From: a virus | Length of the DNA stretch: 64,000 nt | Virus record (IMG/VR): IMGVR_UViG_3300028287_000410 | Coordinates: 1 to 64,000 of that record | Reading direction: 5' to 3' (one strand) | Shown: one piece after another, positions 32,609 through 41,381 of the stretch | How positions within the stretch are numbered: the first letter of the stretch is position 1 | How the letters are laid out: every line of letters begins with the position of its first letter | The notes under the pieces: generated by a model | What the model was told of the DNA's origin: nothing | Seen by the model: the letters and a program-made list of their open reading frames with translations, nothing else | Database searches by the model: none | Made by a program: the position numbers and the translations under genes

Positions 32609-33976
32609 ATGATATATCAAACATTTAAACAAACTGCAAAAAGATTTCCAAATAAGGATGCACTTATTTGCGGTGACAAAACATACACATATTCAGAACT
32701 AGCGACTAGTGTTGATAACTTGATTGCTGTACTTAGTACGGCATTTATGCCAAATGAGCGTGTACTATTTGCGAGTGAACGTTGGCATAATTATGTGCGT
32801 ATGGTTTTGGCATGTGATGCTCTAGGTGTTACTTTTATGCCGACATATTATGATTTGCCCAAAGCAGTTATCGATGATATATCAAAAGCAAGCAAACCGG
32901 ACCATATCATTCTAAACGAAGATGATGCTATTAATCTTAGACCGCATAATAAGGGATTAGTTTGCGTTAAGGGAAAAGAATACGTTTACACTGTTCTATT
33001 CACTAGCGGTACTACAGGAGCTCCTAAGGCTGTCGCACATAGCAACAAGGCGTGTTATGATGCTTGTATTCAAAACATTGACATATTCAACATGAATGCA
33101 GACGATGTTATTTTAGCTCAACTCCCACCTCCGACAGTAGCAGGCTTATATCTATTCCCACTACCAGCACTTATGATAGGTGCTACGGTTGTCATGGAAG
33201 CATTCAATCCAAGACGCTATGCAGAACTAAATCTAACATATAAACCAACTGTTGGTATTATTGTTCCAGCTATGATTGTTGCTATGAATAGAGTGCGCAG
33301 TTGGCACGAACTTGATATGTCACATTGGCGTGAACTAAGTGTCGGTAGTACAGTTATTCCAGAAGAAATGTTAAACATGTTATTTGACAAGGGTGTTCCA
33401 GTCATACGTGATTTATACGGATGCACTGAAACTCATGTACCTCCGTTTACATATCTAATCGAACCAGATACTCAACACAAGCTACAATTAGAGTGTACTC
33501 CAAACTATCAATACAAACTTGATAGATACGGAGTCATGTGGATCAAAGGCTCACCAGTAATGATGGATTATCTTAATGATGATGCAAAGTTTGACGAGAA
33601 TGGATACTGGTGCACCGGTGATGTATTTGAACGCAGACACAATAAACTATTCTATAAATCACGTCAGAAAGATTTGATTAAAGTGAATAGTTATAATGTA
33701 TCCCCAGTATCAATCGAAAATGCAATTATGGTATTCCCAGATATAGAGGAAGTATGTGTGACGTTTCGAAGCAGGGAAATGTTGGGAGAAGTTGAGATTG
33801 TAGCATTGGTAAAGTCAGAAAAAGAGATAAATATAAGTGAACTACAGTTATCTATCAAAGATAAATTATTCCCTTATGAAATCCCCAAAGAAATAATTAT
33901 TGTTGATGAACCACTTACCAGGAATCAAATGGGGAAAATTCAACGGGAAGCTAACAGAGAGAAATTTGTAACATGA
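32609..33976 (+). CDS. adenylate-forming acyl/aryl-CoA ligase (455 aa)
   Basis: The start at 32609 is the first ATG behind the promoter; an earlier in-frame TTG is the -35 box. Core motifs are intact: LFTSGTTGAPKAV, RDLYGCTETH, YWCTGDVFE, SRQKDLIKVNSYNVSP and a terminal NQMGKIQRE with the catalytic Lys. It joins an acid to AMP and then to a thiol. No carrier-protein domain is attached. It opens a coupled set with a flavoprotein, desaturase and ketosynthase, so it may activate a fatty or aromatic acid. Confidence 0.88.
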   Translation: MIYQTFKQTAKRFPNKDALICGDKTYTYSELATSVDNLIAVLSTAFMPNERVLFASERWHNYVRMVLACDALGVTFMPTYYDLPKAVIDDISKASKPDHIILNEDDAINLRPHNKGLVCVKGKEYVYTVLFTSGTTGAPKAVAHSNKACYDACIQNIDIFNMNADDVILAQLPPPTVAGLYLFPLPALMIGATVVMEAFNPRRYAELNLTYKPTVGIIVPAMIVAMNRVRSWHELDMSHWRELSVGSTVIPEEMLNMLFDKGVPVIRDLYGCTETHVPPFTYLIEPDTQHKLQLECTPNYQYKLDRYGVMWIKGSPVMMDYLNDDAKFDENGYWCTGDVFERRHNKLFYKSRQKDLIKVNSYNVSPVSIENAIMVFPDIEEVCVTFRSREMLGEVEIVALVKSEKEINISELQLSIKDKLFPYEIPKEIIIVDEPLTRNQMGKIQREANREKFVT

Positions 33977-35670
33977 AATCACAGGTAAAAAAGATTATTA
34001 TTTTAGGTGGTGGAGCAGCCGGATGGTTTACTGCTGGTTATCTCAAAACAAAAAATCCTGAAATTGATATTACCCTTATTGAGAGCAAAAAGATCGGTAT
34101 CATTGGAGTTGGAGAATCTACAATCCCACAGTTAGGTGATTTCTTTGCAGAAATGGGTATCGAAGAACGTGATTGGATGTCCAGTACAAATTCACTATAT
34201 AAACTAGGTAATAAATTTGTTGGCTGGAACATTGAAGGTAAACGTCACCACGTATCAAATCATTGGTGGTGTTCTAAGTTTGATGAACAGTACTTTACAT
34301 TTTCTTTTGCTATGCCAGAGAACCAACTAACACGTTCATATTATCATCAAATCAAAACAGACGATTACTTCAACAATTCTAAAGGCGATCCGGGAGTAGA
34401 TGATAAATGGAATGACTATTGGTTACACCTTGAACGTCAAGGTCGTAGAAACTGGTGGGAAATGTCAGAGGATATGTGCGAACAAACCTTCCTGATGGAC
34501 CACAATAAAGCGCCATTTGATATGGATGACAATCAACTAGTAGGTGATTGGCAAGCAAAGACATATCACGTAGATGCAGAACGGTTTCCAGAAGTAGTAC
34601 GTGATAGAGTTGCAATACCAAAAGGTGTTAAACACATTTGGGGGCATGTTGCTGATATTGTAAAATCAGAAGATGGATACATTGAAAAACTTGTACTAGA
34701 AGATGGCTCAGAGCATGAAGCGGACTTGTTCTGCGATGCTACAGGCTTTAACCGTATCCTGACAGGTACAATGGACAACGGTTGGCACGACTACGAGCAT
34801 ATCTTTACACGTGATGCTATCGTGGCGCCAGTTAAGTATAAAGACGTTAAAACAGAAATGCGTCCGTATACACAGTCGTATGCACAAGATGAAGGGTGGA
34901 ATTTCATCATCACTCTATACAATCGTATGGGGTCAGGTTATATTTTTGATCGTACAGAAATTTCACCAGAAGACGCTATGGTGAAGTTTAAAAAGTATTG
35001 GGAAGGGCACGAGTTTATCAAAGAGCCACGACACATTTCTTGGGATTCCGGTCGTATGGAAACTCCTTGGAATAAGAACGTTGTTGGTATCGGTATGGCA
35101 GGAGCGTTTGTTGAGCCAATGGAAGCCAACTCATTATACGTAGCACAGGCATGTATTCAGTTAACTAACCGTATTATCAATCGTGCGAAAGAAGAAAATG
35201 CTATTATTACACCATCACAAATTCACGCATATAACAAAAATATGAGTAAACTAGAAGACGGTATTGCTGACTTTGTTGCGTATCACTTTACACTGTCCGA
35301 CCGAGAAGATACACCGTTCTGGCGTAAACAAAAACAATATGGTATTAACCATAATCACAAAGAAGCGTGTTGGGAACATTACCGTCGGCCTGTGAACTAT
35401 GTAGGTAACGGCGTATACCCAGACTTTATGTGGGCCATGCTTGCTGTGTATATGAACAAGTTTGATGATAGCGTAAAACTAAACACCATCAAACCTGAAC
35501 TAGTAGAAAAAGCAAATATGACTTGGGACTTCATTCATAAGTCAAGTAAAGAGAATGGTCGTTACGCACCACACGCATATGATTGGCATCGTAAATTTTT
35601 ATTCGACGGCAAATCACACGAAAAAGTATTGGAGGAAGCACTTGCTAAAATATCTAGAAACATTGTTTGA
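33973..35670 (+). CDS. tryptophan-halogenase-family flavoprotein (565 aa)
   Basis: The FAD fold is seen in ILGGGAAGWFTAGYL, GVGESTIPQL and the end NVVGIGMAGAFVEPMEANSL, as in flavin-dependent halogenases, and a Lys is kept in SLYKLGNKF. The family's WxWxIP sequence is replaced by GWNFIITLYNRMG, so halogenation is not assured; it could be a related oxygenase. It overlaps the ligase stop by four bases (ATGA). The substrate may be a CoA- or carrier-bound acid. Confidence 0.82.
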   Translation: MKSQVKKIIILGGGAAGWFTAGYLKTKNPEIDITLIESKKIGIIGVGESTIPQLGDFFAEMGIEERDWMSSTNSLYKLGNKFVGWNIEGKRHHVSNHWWCSKFDEQYFTFSFAMPENQLTRSYYHQIKTDDYFNNSKGDPGVDDKWNDYWLHLERQGRRNWWEMSEDMCEQTFLMDHNKAPFDMDDNQLVGDWQAKTYHVDAERFPEVVRDRVAIPKGVKHIWGHVADIVKSEDGYIEKLVLEDGSEHEADLFCDATGFNRILTGTMDNGWHDYEHIFTRDAIVAPVKYKDVKTEMRPYTQSYAQDEGWNFIITLYNRMGSGYIFDRTEISPEDAMVKFKKYWEGHEFIKEPRHISWDSGRMETPWNKNVVGIGMAGAFVEPMEANSLYVAQACIQLTNRIINRAKEENAIITPSQIHAYNKNMSKLEDGIADFVAYHFTLSDREDTPFWRKQKQYGINHNHKEACWEHYRRPVNYVGNGVYPDFMWAMLAVYMNKFDDSVKLNTIKPELVEKANMTWDFIHKSSKENGRYAPHAYDWHRKFLFDGKSHEKVLEEALAKISRNIV

Positions 35671-36442
35671 TAAAATATCATACGAGAGAAGAATGCATAT
35701 TCAGTGGTCGTTTAATGCCATTGTAACTGCAATTGCGGTCCCATACTGTATATATACAGAACAATATGCTATTCTGGGATGGGGATTTTTGTGGGCATAT
35801 CTAGTAATGTGTATCGGTGCAAATGCAGGATTCCATAGATGGGCATCGCATCATAGCTGGAAACCAAGTGAACCAATTAAATGGGTTATGATGACAATGT
35901 TTATGTTTGGATCTCCGGGATCCCCACTAGTGACTGTTTTATTCCACAGATATCATCATAAACATAGTGACCATGAAGACGATCCGCATTCACCACATGT
36001 AATTGGTTGGTTTAGAGGTGCTACAGGTCGCTTCCAAAAGTCAGGCGGATATCTATCTTCTGGCAGAGATATGTTTAAAGAGCCAAGTGTAGTATTCTAT
36101 CACAGACACTACTGGAAGTTCCAAGCCGTTATATATCTGTCTGCATTATTAATTGGTGGTCCTCTATTTTTTGCAATCTTTATCTGTTTCAGTGGTTTCT
36201 ACAATGCAACTATTGCAGGACATATTTTAGATGGGGTTCTATCGCATTATAAGTGGTTAGGTTATCGTTGGTTTGAAACTAAAGATCAGTCGAATAATAA
36301 TCCTATCTTTGCGTGGTTGAGCGGTGGCGAAGCATGGCACAATAATCATCATGCAAAGCCCGGTAGATGGTACTTTGGACACAAGTGGTGGGAATTTGAT
36401 CCTGCTGGCTTTCTAATCTGGGCGGTGTTAAAACGTATTTAA
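35642..36442 (+). CDS. membrane fatty-acid desaturase (266 aa)
   Basis: The three histidine boxes are HRWASHH, HRYHHKHSD and HNNHH, typical of delta-9-type acyl-CoA desaturases, with hydrophobic membrane segments between them. The start TTG at 35642 is chosen because GGAGG stands six bases before it inside the halogenase gene; ATG at 35693 is the alternative and would shorten the first segment by 17 residues. It puts a double bond (or a hydroxyl) into an acyl chain. It abuts the next gene. Confidence 0.85.
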   Translation: MLKYLETLFDKISYERRMHIQWSFNAIVTAIAVPYCIYTEQYAILGWGFLWAYLVMCIGANAGFHRWASHHSWKPSEPIKWVMMTMFMFGSPGSPLVTVLFHRYHHKHSDHEDDPHSPHVIGWFRGATGRFQKSGGYLSSGRDMFKEPSVVFYHRHYWKFQAVIYLSALLIGGPLFFAIFICFSGFYNATIAGHILDGVLSHYKWLGYRWFETKDQSNNNPIFAWLSGGEAWHNNHHAKPGRWYFGHKWWEFDPAGFLIWAVLKRI

Positions 36443-37042
36443 ATGTTACTTAAAAATTTTACAGGTGCGGACAAGATAGAGTTTTCTTTACATCGAGTAG
36501 ATGAAAGCAACATAGTAGAATTCAAAGAATTCCTTGTTAAATGTGGCAAAGACGGCGGCACTAATAATTCATCATTAAAAGCTATTAAGTTTTGTAAATG
36601 GGGATCAGAGGAAGCGTGGTGGTTCGTAAAACATAAAGATACTATTGTATCTATGTGTGGCGCACATTATCTTCCTCATGTATCTCCAAAATGCTATATG
36701 ATAGCGTATCGTGTATATACTCTTAAAGCATGGAGAGACACCGCATCGTCCACTAAAGACCACAAAATGCTTAATGAATTTCATCACGGTGCAGTACAAC
36801 CGTTTGCAGTAGAATGGTGTTTATCACGTGGTGCTGACACAATTGTTACTACTGTGAATACCGAGAAGAACCTAGTACAAGATCCTAACGGATTAGATTA
36901 TAAGTTTTCCAGAGTAGCAAGAATTATGTTTCCACGTGGAGGGAAATATACATTACTACATAAAGACTTTCTGTTGTATAACAAATATCAGGATGTATGG
37001 AAGCTAAACTACAAAGACTTTAGAACAATGGAACCGCTATGA
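36443..37042 (+). CDS. acyltransferase-like hypothetical protein (199 aa)
   Basis: The ATG follows the desaturase stop directly. The layout, with a strand-rich centre (AWWFVKHKDTIVSMCGAHYL) and HHGAVQPFAVEWCLSRGAD, suggests a GNAT-type acyltransferase fold, but the acetyl-CoA loop is not clear. It overlaps the ketosynthase gene by four bases. It may pass the acyl chain to an amine; this is a weak inference. Confidence 0.5.
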   Translation: MLLKNFTGADKIEFSLHRVDESNIVEFKEFLVKCGKDGGTNNSSLKAIKFCKWGSEEAWWFVKHKDTIVSMCGAHYLPHVSPKCYMIAYRVYTLKAWRDTASSTKDHKMLNEFHHGAVQPFAVEWCLSRGADTIVTTVNTEKNLVQDPNGLDYKFSRVARIMFPRGGKYTLLHKDFLLYNKYQDVWKLNYKDFRTMEPL

Positions 37043-38190
37043 CTGTTTATATCGAAAACATATCCGCTTTTACCCCATTCGGTAACTTAGAACAAACCTG
37101 GAAATCTATTATCAACAATGAAGTTGCGTATGGTCCTATAACTAAATTTGATCCAAATGCTAGTCGTTATACTAGAAGTAAAGTGGCAGGAGAATTTCAT
37201 TTCAATGCAGAAGATTATCCTATCATTACAGAGGCCGAGCGTGACAGATTACCCGAACATATGCAATGGGCATTAGCACTGACAAGTGATTTGATTGGTG
37301 ATAGACAATTACCAGAAGAAAGAACAAGTGTTATTGTATCTCCGGGATTTTCTATGTACTTAGAAAGTCTAAGAGCAAACAGAGAGAATACAGACAATAG
37401 CTATACATTCTGTCCTAATATGATTGCACACAATATCAACATCAAATATGGGTACACAGGACCCAGTACAATGACCATGAGTGCATGTAGTACAGGCATA
37501 TATAGTATTATTATGGGGTGTATGCTTATTGAAACAGGACAAGCAGATTATGTTATTGCAGGGTCAGTTGACCAATGTATCAGCGAAGATGCATTTAAAC
37601 AGATGGGTAAACTACGTGCATTGTCTACGAAGTATAATAATAATCCCACTGTAGCAAGTAGACCTTGGGATAAAAAACGTGACGGACTAGTACTAAGCGA
37701 AGGTGGTGCGCTATTTCTTTTAACCAAAGAAAAAACAGAAAACACTATCTGCGAAATTACAAAATACGCAATGACAAATGACGCATTTCAAGTTGTCGCC
37801 CCACATCCAGAAGGCAAGCATATCGAAAGATGTATGTCACAATGCATCGACAGTAAGCCAGATTTAATTAATGCACACGCAACATCCACACCTATGGGCG
37901 ATGTTGTAGAGTTAGATGCAATTAATAGATTAGGTATGAAAGATGTCTACATAACTGCAAATAAATCACAACTTGGACATATGATGGGCGCTGCTGGTGC
38001 AGTAGAGACAGCAATAAGTGCCATGAGTTTAGTTAATAACACTATAACACCATCACTAAATATTGATATACTAGAAGATAGATATAAACCAAAGTATGTG
38101 ACTACTGCAACAAAACATGACATAAATTCTGTTCTATGTAATAGCTTTGGATTTGGTGGCACTAATGCAAGTATACTATTAACAAAATGA
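37039..38190 (+). CDS. beta-ketoacyl synthase, FabF-like (383 aa)
   Basis: The Cys-His-His site is complete: C150 in SACSTG, H280 in NAHATSTPMGDVVELDA and H314 in NKSQLGHMMGAAGAVE, with Lys309. It would join an acyl unit with malonyl-carrier (or related) units. The length is a little short of FabF (about 410). No carrier protein or malonyl transferase is in the window, so host ones would be needed. A ketosynthase is uncommon in phages. Confidence 0.9.
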   Translation: MTVYIENISAFTPFGNLEQTWKSIINNEVAYGPITKFDPNASRYTRSKVAGEFHFNAEDYPIITEAERDRLPEHMQWALALTSDLIGDRQLPEERTSVIVSPGFSMYLESLRANRENTDNSYTFCPNMIAHNINIKYGYTGPSTMTMSACSTGIYSIIMGCMLIETGQADYVIAGSVDQCISEDAFKQMGKLRALSTKYNNNPTVASRPWDKKRDGLVLSEGGALFLLTKEKTENTICEITKYAMTNDAFQVVAPHPEGKHIERCMSQCIDSKPDLINAHATSTPMGDVVELDAINRLGMKDVYITANKSQLGHMMGAAGAVETAISAMSLVNNTITPSLNIDILEDRYKPKYVTTATKHDINSVLCNSFGFGGTNASILLTK

Positions 38191-38585
38191 CATTTCAAGA
38201 TTTATTTAAAAACAACCCTAACATATGGATGCCAATAGCAGACATGTTAGACAATGTTTTAACATCAGGGATAAACGATAGATTTACACGCGCTGAACGT
38301 GAATACATGTTTGCACACTTTTCAAAAGAAAATAGTTGCGACTTTTGCTATGAACATCATATAGATTTCGCATATGATTTAGGTTATAACAATAGTATTA
38401 CAGTCAAAGACTTGATGGACGAAGACGCATTAGAAAATATATTTTGGATCAAAAATATTGCACTGTTAGTCAATACTGCGATAAAAGAGTATGATATAAA
38501 ACAAATTAATTCAGAAAATAAAAAACTGAAGAATACAACTATAAAAGAATACGGTTATAACTATAAAAAGAATATACGGAGTTAA
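38187..38585 (+). CDS. AhpD/carboxymuconolactone-decarboxylase-like protein (132 aa)
   Basis: The motif SCDFCYEHH gives C51, C54 and H58, the CxxCxxxH redox site of AhpD-type proteins, within an all-helical chain. It overlaps the ketosynthase stop by four bases. The tail (from about 108) is basic and Asn-rich. Its partner or substrate is unknown; reduction of a thiol or removal of a carboxyl group is possible. Confidence 0.6.
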   Translation: MTFQDLFKNNPNIWMPIADMLDNVLTSGINDRFTRAEREYMFAHFSKENSCDFCYEHHIDFAYDLGYNNSITVKDLMDEDALENIFWIKNIALLVNTAIKEYDIKQINSENKKLKNTTIKEYGYNYKKNIRS

Positions 38586-38587
38586 AA

Positions 38588-39313
38588 ATGAAAAACATAA
38601 GCATCGATAACTTAAATGAAGTTATAGAAAATCTAATTTATTTACCTCTCAATATCAGTAATCCACCTGAGGGATGCATTGACGGGATAGAAGAAATAAC
38701 AGATGACATGATGAAGTGGGACGAATTCAGATCCTGTAACCTTATCCCCCTTGCTATCGACTACAGAGAAAAAGATGTCATTGAATGGGTGCCAAAATTT
38801 ATTGATAAATTTCCAAAACTAAAGACTTGGCTAGAACAAGAAGTTTTTACTAAGGTAGGTTTTGGTAGAACACTGATAATCGTTACAGACCCAGATGAAA
38901 CAAATGCTCCCCATATAGATGCGGCGCAGGATACATTCGTAGGTATATTAAATCATAAACTGCGATATGTATTACAAGGAAACGTAAGTGACTTAGTTTT
39001 CATTTCTAAGGATAATACGACTGTTATCCCAGAAATCGACAAACCTTATATTATGAATGGTAAGTGGCCACATATGATGCACAATACATACGATAAAAGA
39101 AAATACACATTAGCTATTGGTGCACCTTGGGAGCCAAGCATTGACGATGAACAATATAGAAACCTAATAACAGATGCTTATAGTAAATTTAATAAAAATT
39201 ATATTGGGTCAACTGGCATTGAGCTACCAGAAAACTGGAAGGAAATGTTTGAGGACTATGATAAAAATAAATCAAACCATGTCGATGCCAAAAATTTTAT
39301 TGAAAAAACTTGA
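38588..39313 (+). CDS. putative Fe(II)/2-oxoglutarate dioxygenase (241 aa)
   Basis: A cupin-type metal site is suggested by NAPHIDAAQDTF (H-x-D) and WPHMMHNTYDKRKYTLAIGAPW (distal His and Arg/Lys). The pattern resembles asparaginyl/aspartyl hydroxylase-like proteins, as at 50686. Its TGA stop lies in the -35 box of the next promoter. It is the last gene of the cassette between moxR and its partner. Confidence 0.55.
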   Translation: MKNISIDNLNEVIENLIYLPLNISNPPEGCIDGIEEITDDMMKWDEFRSCNLIPLAIDYREKDVIEWVPKFIDKFPKLKTWLEQEVFTKVGFGRTLIIVTDPDETNAPHIDAAQDTFVGILNHKLRYVLQGNVSDLVFISKDNTTVIPEIDKPYIMNGKWPHMMHNTYDKRKYTLAIGAPWEPSIDDEQYRNLITDAYSKFNKNYIGSTGIELPENWKEMFEDYDKNKSNHVDAKNFIEKT

Positions 39314-39338
39314 CAAACTGAAACGCAGATGCTATATT
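39310..39338 (+). promoter_or_regulatory. sigma70-type promoter (TTGACA-N17-TATATT)
   Basis: The -35 box contains the stop of the oxygenase-like gene; the boxes and spacing are consensus. It gives the VWA/metallopeptidase gene its own start of transcription. Confidence 0.8.
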
Positions 39339-39370
39339 ATTAGAGTAAGTTAGACAAAAAGGCGAATCAT

Positions 39371-40711
39371 ATGCAAATCGAACCTAAGAAAATTGTAACA
39401 GAAGACGATTTTAACTCTGTGTTAGATGATCTACTCAAAGAAAATGGTATCGAGGTTGATGAAAACTCAGAAGAGCCTGTAGTATTTGAATACACTGATC
39501 AGGAAGTTAAAGAAATGATTGTGTCAGGTCGTGTTCGCATGTTGATTAAGCATCCGTTTTTCGGTACTCTCGCTACACGACTAAAACTAGTCGAAGCTGA
39601 ATGGTGTCCGACTGCTGCTGTTGATGGTAAGCACTTCTATTATAACTGTGATTTCTTCCGTACACTAACTTCTGAAGAAATTGACTTTGTTGTAGGTCAT
39701 GAAGTATTTCACTGTGTATATGAACACTGTGGTGAAAATGGCCGTCTGATGGATTATAAAGATGAAAATCGTGATCCTAAGTTGTGGAACATTGCTGCTG
39801 ATTATAAAGTTAATCAAGGCTGTGTAGAAGCTAAAATTGGCACAATGCCCAAGATGGCTCTTTATGATCGCAAGTATTACAAATCATATACAGAAGAAAT
39901 TTATGCTGATCTACTTCAACAGAAAGAAGATGGCAAAGACTTTAGTGGCACTGAAACACTTGATGAACATTTGTTCGGTGATGGTGATGGTGCTGGTAAA
40001 GAAGGTCAAGGTAACGATCCTTCAGGACGTAAAGCACCTATTAAAATATCTAAAGAAGAAGCTAAAGCTATCAAGGATCAGATGAAACAAGCTGTTCTAC
40101 AAGCTGCACAATCTGCTGGAGCAGGTAATCTACCGGGTGATGTAAAACGTATCATTAAAGATATGACTGAACCAAAGATGGATTGGCGTGAGCATTTAAA
40201 TCTTAATATTCAATCTTCACTAAAATCTGACTTCACATGGATGCGTCAATCACGTAAGTCACGTTCACTAGGTATCTATCTACCGGGAACTGACAATGAT
40301 TTTCGGGTTGATGCTGCTATTGGTATTGATGTTTCTCTTTCTATCTCACACGATATGGTACGTGACTTTATGGGAGAAATCTCAGGCATCATGGATCAAT
40401 TTCAAGATTTTCGTCTGCGTGTGTGGACTTTCGATACTGAAGTGTATGAAGAATCTTTTAAAGAATTTACACCTATGAACGCAGATGAAATCAAAGACTA
40501 TGAAATCATTGGCTGTGGCGGAACTGACTTCGAATGTAATTTTAACTTCATGGAAGAAAACGAGATTATTCCTGACAAGTTTATCATGTTCACAGATGGT
40601 TATCCGTTTGGATCATGGGGCAACGAAGCATACTGTGATACACTATTCGTTATTCACGGTTCACCTAACATCACCCCACCATTCGGCGACCACACATACT
40701 ACTCTAACTAA
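39371..40711 (+). CDS. VWA-like domain / putative metallopeptidase partner of MoxR (446 aa)
   Basis: The N-terminal part has the zinc motif HEVFH (110-114, in VVGHEVFHCVYEH), and the C-terminal part a VWA-like fold with the metal-ion site GIDVSLSI and, later, FTDGYP. This two-part layout is that of DUF2201-type proteins that pair with MoxR ATPases. A Gly/Asp-rich linker joins the two. The moxR gene is at 31408, so the pair is split by the biosynthetic cassette. Confidence 0.85.
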   Translation: MQIEPKKIVTEDDFNSVLDDLLKENGIEVDENSEEPVVFEYTDQEVKEMIVSGRVRMLIKHPFFGTLATRLKLVEAEWCPTAAVDGKHFYYNCDFFRTLTSEEIDFVVGHEVFHCVYEHCGENGRLMDYKDENRDPKLWNIAADYKVNQGCVEAKIGTMPKMALYDRKYYKSYTEEIYADLLQQKEDGKDFSGTETLDEHLFGDGDGAGKEGQGNDPSGRKAPIKISKEEAKAIKDQMKQAVLQAAQSAGAGNLPGDVKRIIKDMTEPKMDWREHLNLNIQSSLKSDFTWMRQSRKSRSLGIYLPGTDNDFRVDAAIGIDVSLSISHDMVRDFMGEISGIMDQFQDFRLRVWTFDTEVYEESFKEFTPMNADEIKDYEIIGCGGTDFECNFNFMEENEIIPDKFIMFTDGYPFGSWGNEAYCDTLFVIHGSPNITPPFGDHTYYSN

Positions 40712-40714
40712 AAG

Positions 40715-40722
40715 TATAAATA
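40715..40722 (+). promoter_or_regulatory. T4-type late promoter box TATAAATA
   Basis: This is the exact T4 late box, five bases before the ATG at 40728, so RNA would start at the A of the ATG. No ribosome site is visible. Confidence 0.65.
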
Positions 40723-40727
40723 TCACT

Positions 40728-41267
40728 ATGAGCGATACACTACTCTTGAATGCTGATGGCGCACCTCTGAGCGTTACTCCACTTTCAACCCTCACGTGGC
40801 AAGAAAGTATCAAACTTATCTGGCTAGACAAAATAAATGTCCTAGAATGGCATGAAGATTGGGAGGTTCGATCTCCCAATCATACTTTACTTGTACCAGC
40901 AGTCATATCAGTACGTGACTATGTTAAGAGCGCAGGTGATGTTAATTTCTCTCGCAAGAATATCTTTATAAGAGACAATCACAAATGCCAATACTGCCTA
41001 GAGACATTCAAAACATCAGAACTTACCCTAGACCACGTTATTCCTAGATCCAGAGGCGGTAAAACAAGTTGGACAAACATCGTAAGTGCATGTAAAAAAT
41101 GCAATCATGCAAAAGCGAATAGAATGGATATTCGACCAGTAATAATGCCGAAACAACCTAATCTTTATCAGATGATAGGTAATAAGAATTTTACACTATC
41201 AATCAGACATGGAATCTGGCTTAAATACCTTAACTGGCCAGAAGAATTTGTTCGCAGAGTAGCATAA
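40728..41267 (+). CDS. HNH endonuclease (179 aa)
   Basis: The start is MSDTLLLNADGAPL at 40728; a longer frame reaches back into the VWA gene but is out of phase with it. The HNH site is complete: CQYC, LDHVIPRSRGG, WTNIVSACKKCNHAKANR with zinc Cys pairs. The N-terminal 80 residues are of the form seen in free-standing phage HNH proteins. It may be a homing-type or DNA-processing nuclease; the gene is under a late box. Confidence 0.88.
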   Translation: MSDTLLLNADGAPLSVTPLSTLTWQESIKLIWLDKINVLEWHEDWEVRSPNHTLLVPAVISVRDYVKSAGDVNFSRKNIFIRDNHKCQYCLETFKTSELTLDHVIPRSRGGKTSWTNIVSACKKCNHAKANRMDIRPVIMPKQPNLYQMIGNKNFTLSIRHGIWLKYLNWPEEFVRRVA

Positions 41268-41280
41268 CAACAAAAAAGTG

Positions 41281-41309
41281 TTGACAATCACAAAATAATT
41301 TAGTATAAT
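41281..41309 (+). promoter_or_regulatory. sigma70-type promoter (TTGACA-N17-TATAAT)
   Basis: Full consensus in both boxes. RNA would start near 41316, where a 13-codon hydrophobic frame (41316-41357) begins with ATG; that could be a leader peptide. The main gene is at 41382 with TAGGAG before its ATG. Confidence 0.85.
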
Positions 41310-41381
41310 AGTATTATGATTAGATATGTTCTATTCATATTATATATAATTAAATGACATCAACCTATAGGAGAATATAAA

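Noticed and set aside
33829-33836. GATAAATA inside the ligase gene
   Set aside because: It is within coding DNA far from any start codon on either strand, so it is likely a chance match.
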